Part shown: positions 15,487 through 17,814 of the stretch, piece by piece
Layout: each line of letters starts with the position of its first letter
How positions within the stretch are numbered: the first letter of the stretch is position 1
NCBI GenBank assembly: GCA_005788935.1
Contig: SYAK01000080.1
Span: 1 to 17,814 of the forward strand
Length of the DNA: 17,814 nucleotides
Source: Pseudomonadota bacterium
GTDB lineage: Bacteria > Myxococcota > UBA9042 > PHBI01
Direction of reading: 5' to 3'
Program-made: the position numbers and the translations under genes
The notes under the pieces: generated by a model
Seen by the model: only the letters and a program-made list of their open reading frames with translations
The model's database searches: none
Told to the model about the DNA's origin: nothing

Positions 15487-15956
15487 GACGGTGAACCTCG
15501 GGGTACGCGGCCCGGCGCGAGCCAGATGCTCCGGTCACAACCGAATCGACGCCCCGGGCGGACTCTCGAATGATCCGACGGGGCGCGCCTGTATGGCGCC
15601 CCGTCGGAACACGGTGGCCGCTCCCTGCCCCTCCGGACTCGGGAACGACCCCCGGCCTCTGCGGCTTCTCGGCGGGCCCGAGCGACAGCAGGTGCCGGAA
15701 TCGCGTGGCATCGCTTGTGTGCTCACGCCCTCAAGGAGCGCCCAGCGCCCTCTCCGAACCTGGGCCTCGAAAGCCCCACTCCGGTTGTATTCCTAAGCGC
15801 GTGGATCCGCCGGACAGTAAGGTGTACTTGCTGTGCGCGGCCTCTTTGAGGGACAGCGCCGTATCGATCTCCGGATTTTGCACTATCCAGGCGGCAACCC
15901 AGCCACGGGGTGAGTGCCGCCAAACAGACTTGGCGCGCTTTCGGCTTCAATATGTA
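15487..15956. other. 470-base stretch without a convincing gene
   Basis: Short open frames exist on both strands, but none has a ribosome site, a recognisable motif or a composition like the neighbouring genes. The segment lies between the stops of two convergent genes. It has lower GC than the left part of the window (35 of 60 bases in a hand count of 15841-15900, about 58%). The only clear structure is the hairpin at 15574-15608. No tRNA, insertion-sequence end or direct repeat was recognised. Confidence 0.6.
15574..15608. terminator. Perfect 12-bp hairpin (13 bp with outer T-A), terminator-like
   Basis: CCGACGGGGCGC 15575-15586 and GCGCCCCGTCGG 15596-15607 are exact reverse complements around a 9-base loop; T15574 and A15608 extend the stem. 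It lies 87 bases after the stop of the membrane-protein gene and is the most stable structure seen between genes here. There is no T-run after it on the plus strand. It could stop transcription from either convergent gene, stabilise a 3' end, or bind a protein. Confidence 0.45.
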
Positions 15957-17814
15957 CTAACGGCAGCAGAGTGCGCCAGTGAGCCCCCACGCGCCGTTTC
16001 CGCCATAGTAACCGGGACCCCATTGACGACCCCATGGAGTTCCGAGCGCGCCAGGGCATACGGATGTCATCGGCGTATCGCCGCGAACAAGATCCGACCG
16101 CAGATCATGACCTTCCGACACGGGGTCATAATGAGTCGCCAGACATCCAGACTCCAACAGCGTTGCCTGCATTCGAAGACCGGCTGGGGGTACGAATCCA
16201 TCGTTCCTGTTAACCAATTCGGCACTCGAACAAAGATGACTGTCGCTCCCGCATGCCGTGGCCGCCGCGTCCGGCATTTGCAGCGTTGAGGTTCGACAAA
16301 ATACGATGTCGGCACGACCCCAAGCGGACCTTCCCAACTCGATGCTTCCATCAGCGCAGCTGGCAGCCTCGCTCGCGCAGTAGCCGGAGAGATATCCGGT
16401 GTCGGTCTGCCAGGCCGCGCTCCCCGAGAGGGTTCCCGTGTGACCCTGGACGCTCGTGAAGGCCGTCCCGGAGGTCTCGTCGAAGTGAAAGAGCGCCGTC
16501 GTGTTGACGTCGGACTCCAGCCGCCGCTGCGGCGTGAAGTTGGTGACGTAGCGCACGGCGCTCGAGATGCGGACCTCGTCGATTTGCCCACCAAGGCCAT
16601 CGGCGGCGTAGTTGACCCCGCCGAACACGACCGAGGTGCGTGGCCCGATCGCGGTCGTGGCGCCAGCCTTGCTGCCGATGAGCTGCCCGTCCCAGAACAG
16701 CGTCAAGGTCGTGGCGCTACCCTCGACGTCCCGGCAGGCCGCCACGTGATGCCACTGTGAATCGCCACAGGCCTTTGTGACCTCGATGATGATGGCGCTG
16801 GCGGTGCTGCTCTGCACGGCGAACTGCAGACGCGACCCCTGAACGTAGCACCGCAGGATGAAGTTGGACTCCGTGGGAGAGCGGGTCGCGGCCATGAAGA
16901 TGGCATCCGTGAACGTGCTGGTTGTACGAACCCACGCCTCATAGCATGCATCCTGCTGTGGGAGACTCGTCTCGAGCGACGCGACGACGCCCTTCGCCCC
17001 CGACGGCAGGGCTAGCCACCGTCGATATTGACATGACTCGCACCCATCACAGACAGAGCCGTTGCCATCGTCGCACTGCTCTCCCGAGTCGACGGTCGCG
17101 TCGCCGCAGTACTGGCGAACACAGGCGCCGCTGCTGCAGACCGGCGTCGTGCCGCTGCATGCGGTCGACCCGCTCCACTGGCCAGCGCTGTCGCAGGTCT
17201 GGGGGGTGTTGCCGCTGCAGCGGGTGGTGCCCGGGACGCAGACGCCGCCGCAGGTGCCGCTTGCGCAGACGTACGGGCAGGTCTGGGACGTCTGCCACTG
17301 GCCGGTCGCGTCGCAGGACTGGGCCGCGTTGCCGACGCAGCGGGTGCCGCCGGGGCGGCAGACGCCGGTGCAGGCGCCGCTCTGGCAGGCGTAGGTGCAG
17401 TCGGCGAGCGAGCTCCAGAGGCCGGCCTGGTCGCAGGTCTGGGGCGTCGTGCCGCTGCAGCGCGTGCTGGCGGGCGCGCACTGGCCCGAGCAGGTGCCGG
17501 CGCCCGAGCACACGTAGGGGCAGGTCTGGGTCGTCGTCCACTGGCCGCTCGCGTTGCACGACTGGGACTGGGCGCCGTTGCAGCGCGCGGCGCCCGGCGT
17601 GCAGACGCCGGTGCAGCTGCCGTTCTGGCAGACGTTCGTGCACGGGGTCGCGACCCACTGGCCGGTCTGGTCGCAGGTCTCCGCGTTCTGGCCGGTGCAG
17701 CGCGTGGCGCCGGGCCGGCAGACGCCGCCGCAGGAGCCGGCCCCGAGGCAGGCGTTGACGCACGAGTCGGTCGTCTGCCACTGGCCCTGCGAGTCGCAGG
17801 TCTGCGCGAGGTTG
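15957..17814 (-). CDS. Secreted disulfide-rich repeat protein with DUF4215-like and LamG-like domains (partial, 5' end outside window)
   Basis: The frame is open from the right edge to TAG at 15957-15959, giving 618 visible residues with no start inside the window; a GTG at 17513 is internal. In protein order: tandem Cys-rich repeats of about 38-40 residues (nucleotides 17118-17814); a QYCGDATVDSGEQCDDGNG motif as in DUF4215, the myxobacterial Cys-rich repeat (about 17030-17117); a LamG/concanavalin-like domain (about 16400-17030) with YEAWVRT, SQWHHVA, LFWDGQLIGS and GQIDEVRIS; and a C-terminal Cys-rich domain (15960-16400) with ACGSDSHLCSSAEL, ending in GALCCR. The many paired Cys residues and LamG fold point to an extracellular binding protein. 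GC falls along the gene: 80% at 17461-17520, 65% at 16561-16620 and 53% at 16201-16260 (hand counts), so the C-terminal domain may have a separate origin. Confidence 0.85.
   Translation of the reverse strand, partial: NLAQTCDSQGQWQTTDSCVNACLGAGSCGGVCRPGATRCTGQNAETCDQTGQWVATPCTNVCQNGSCTGVCTPGAARCNGAQSQSCNASGQWTTTQTCPYVCSGAGTCSGQCAPASTRCSGTTPQTCDQAGLWSSLADCTYACQSGACTGVCRPGGTRCVGNAAQSCDATGQWQTSQTCPYVCASGTCGGVCVPGTTRCSGNTPQTCDSAGQWSGSTACSGTTPVCSSGACVRQYCGDATVDSGEQCDDGNGSVCDGCESCQYRRWLALPSGAKGVVASLETSLPQQDACYEAWVRTTSTFTDAIFMAATRSPTESNFILRCYVQGSRLQFAVQSSTASAIIIEVTKACGDSQWHHVAACRDVEGSATTLTLFWDGQLIGSKAGATTAIGPRTSVVFGGVNYAADGLGGQIDEVRISSAVRYVTNFTPQRRLESDVNTTALFHFDETSGTAFTSVQGHTGTLSGSAAWQTDTGYLSGYCASEAASCADGSIELGRSAWGRADIVFCRTSTLQMPDAAATACGSDSHLCSSAELVNRNDGFVPPAGLRMQATLLESGCLATHYDPVSEGHDLRSDLVRGDTPMTSVCPGALGTPWGRQWGPGYYGGNGAWGLTGALCCR
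17118..17814 (-). repeat. Tandem repeats of about 115-120 bp coding for Cys-rich units
   Basis: Five complete units and one cut by the window edge are visible. Each encodes a pattern close to T-R-C-x-G-x3-Q-[ST]-C-D-x2-G-Q-W followed by C-x3-C-x3-G-x-C-x-G-x-C-x-P-G. Phrases such as GCAGGTCTGGG and CCACTGGCC recur at the DNA level on the plus strand. The last unit (near 17118-17220) diverges and runs into the DUF4215-like motif. More units probably lie beyond the window edge. Confidence 0.75.

Noticed and set aside
15570..16289. A plus-strand open frame of 239 residues across the gene-poor stretch
   Set aside because: It overlaps the C-terminal domain of the minus-strand LamG protein, has no ribosome site and shows no domain or protein-like pattern.
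16922..17758. A plus-strand open frame opposite the Cys-rich repeats
   Set aside because: It is an Arg/Ser/Cys-rich shadow produced by the DNA repeats of the minus-strand gene.
17118..17814. The regular repeats at the right edge as a CRISPR array
   Set aside because: The units are about 115-120 bases, vary throughout and keep one protein frame with conserved cysteines, so they are coding repeats.

Overview
The window is very GC-rich (about 80% in a hand count of 14281-14340). It is dense in genes and carries protein types typical of Myxococcota (the former Deltaproteobacteria): a lipoprotein built from IPT/TIG repeats, disulfide-rich repeat proteins with a DUF4215-type motif, a LamG-like secreted protein, and a DUF4157 protein of the kind linked to extracellular contractile injection systems (eCIS). 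No rRNA, tRNA, insertion sequence or CRISPR array was seen. The phylum is an inference from content; no marker gene is present.

Layout, left to right. The end of an unidentified gene (to 113) is followed by a small secreted protein (257-1087). After a hairpin and a good sigma70-like promoter comes a 1376-residue lipoprotein with six IPT/TIG domains, a carboxypeptidase-regulatory-like domain, a Cys-rich segment and a propeller-like region (1239-5369). Ten bases on, probably in the same operon, is a GNAT acetyltransferase fused to a YtcJ-type amidohydrolase (5380-7716), with what looks like a decayed Tat/lipoprotein signal buried at the join. A second promoter candidate leads to a DUF4157 protein with an HEAAH motif and an unrecognised C-terminal domain (7975-10002). 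It is followed 16 bases later by a small helical protein (10019-10639), a possible immunity or chaperone partner. A zinc-ribbon M48 metallopeptidase lies on the minus strand (10787-11779), divergent from a YkgJ-type cysteine-cluster protein (11878-12432) and the ribosome-rescue hydrolase ArfB (12437-12925).

Directly after arfB is a broken gene (12926-13637): its N-terminal part has no start codon and lies in a different frame from its C-terminal part, which has an OmpA-like half and an HEFGH zincin motif. A polytopic GT-C-like membrane protein follows (13861-15486). Then comes about 470 bp without a convincing gene but with a perfect 12-bp hairpin (13 bp with an outer T-A pair). The right edge is a minus-strand secreted protein that runs out of the window (15957-17814): tandem disulfide-rich repeats, a DUF4215-like motif, a LamG-like domain and a C-terminal Cys-rich domain of clearly lower GC.

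The most promising material for a new system is the DUF4157 protein, its small partner gene and the nearby OmpA/zincin remnant. Together they suggest an effector locus for a contractile injection system whose machinery, if present, lies elsewhere in the genome. The extracellular proteins at both ends (IPT lipoprotein, Cys-rich LamG protein) point to an organism that invests heavily in surface and secreted proteins.
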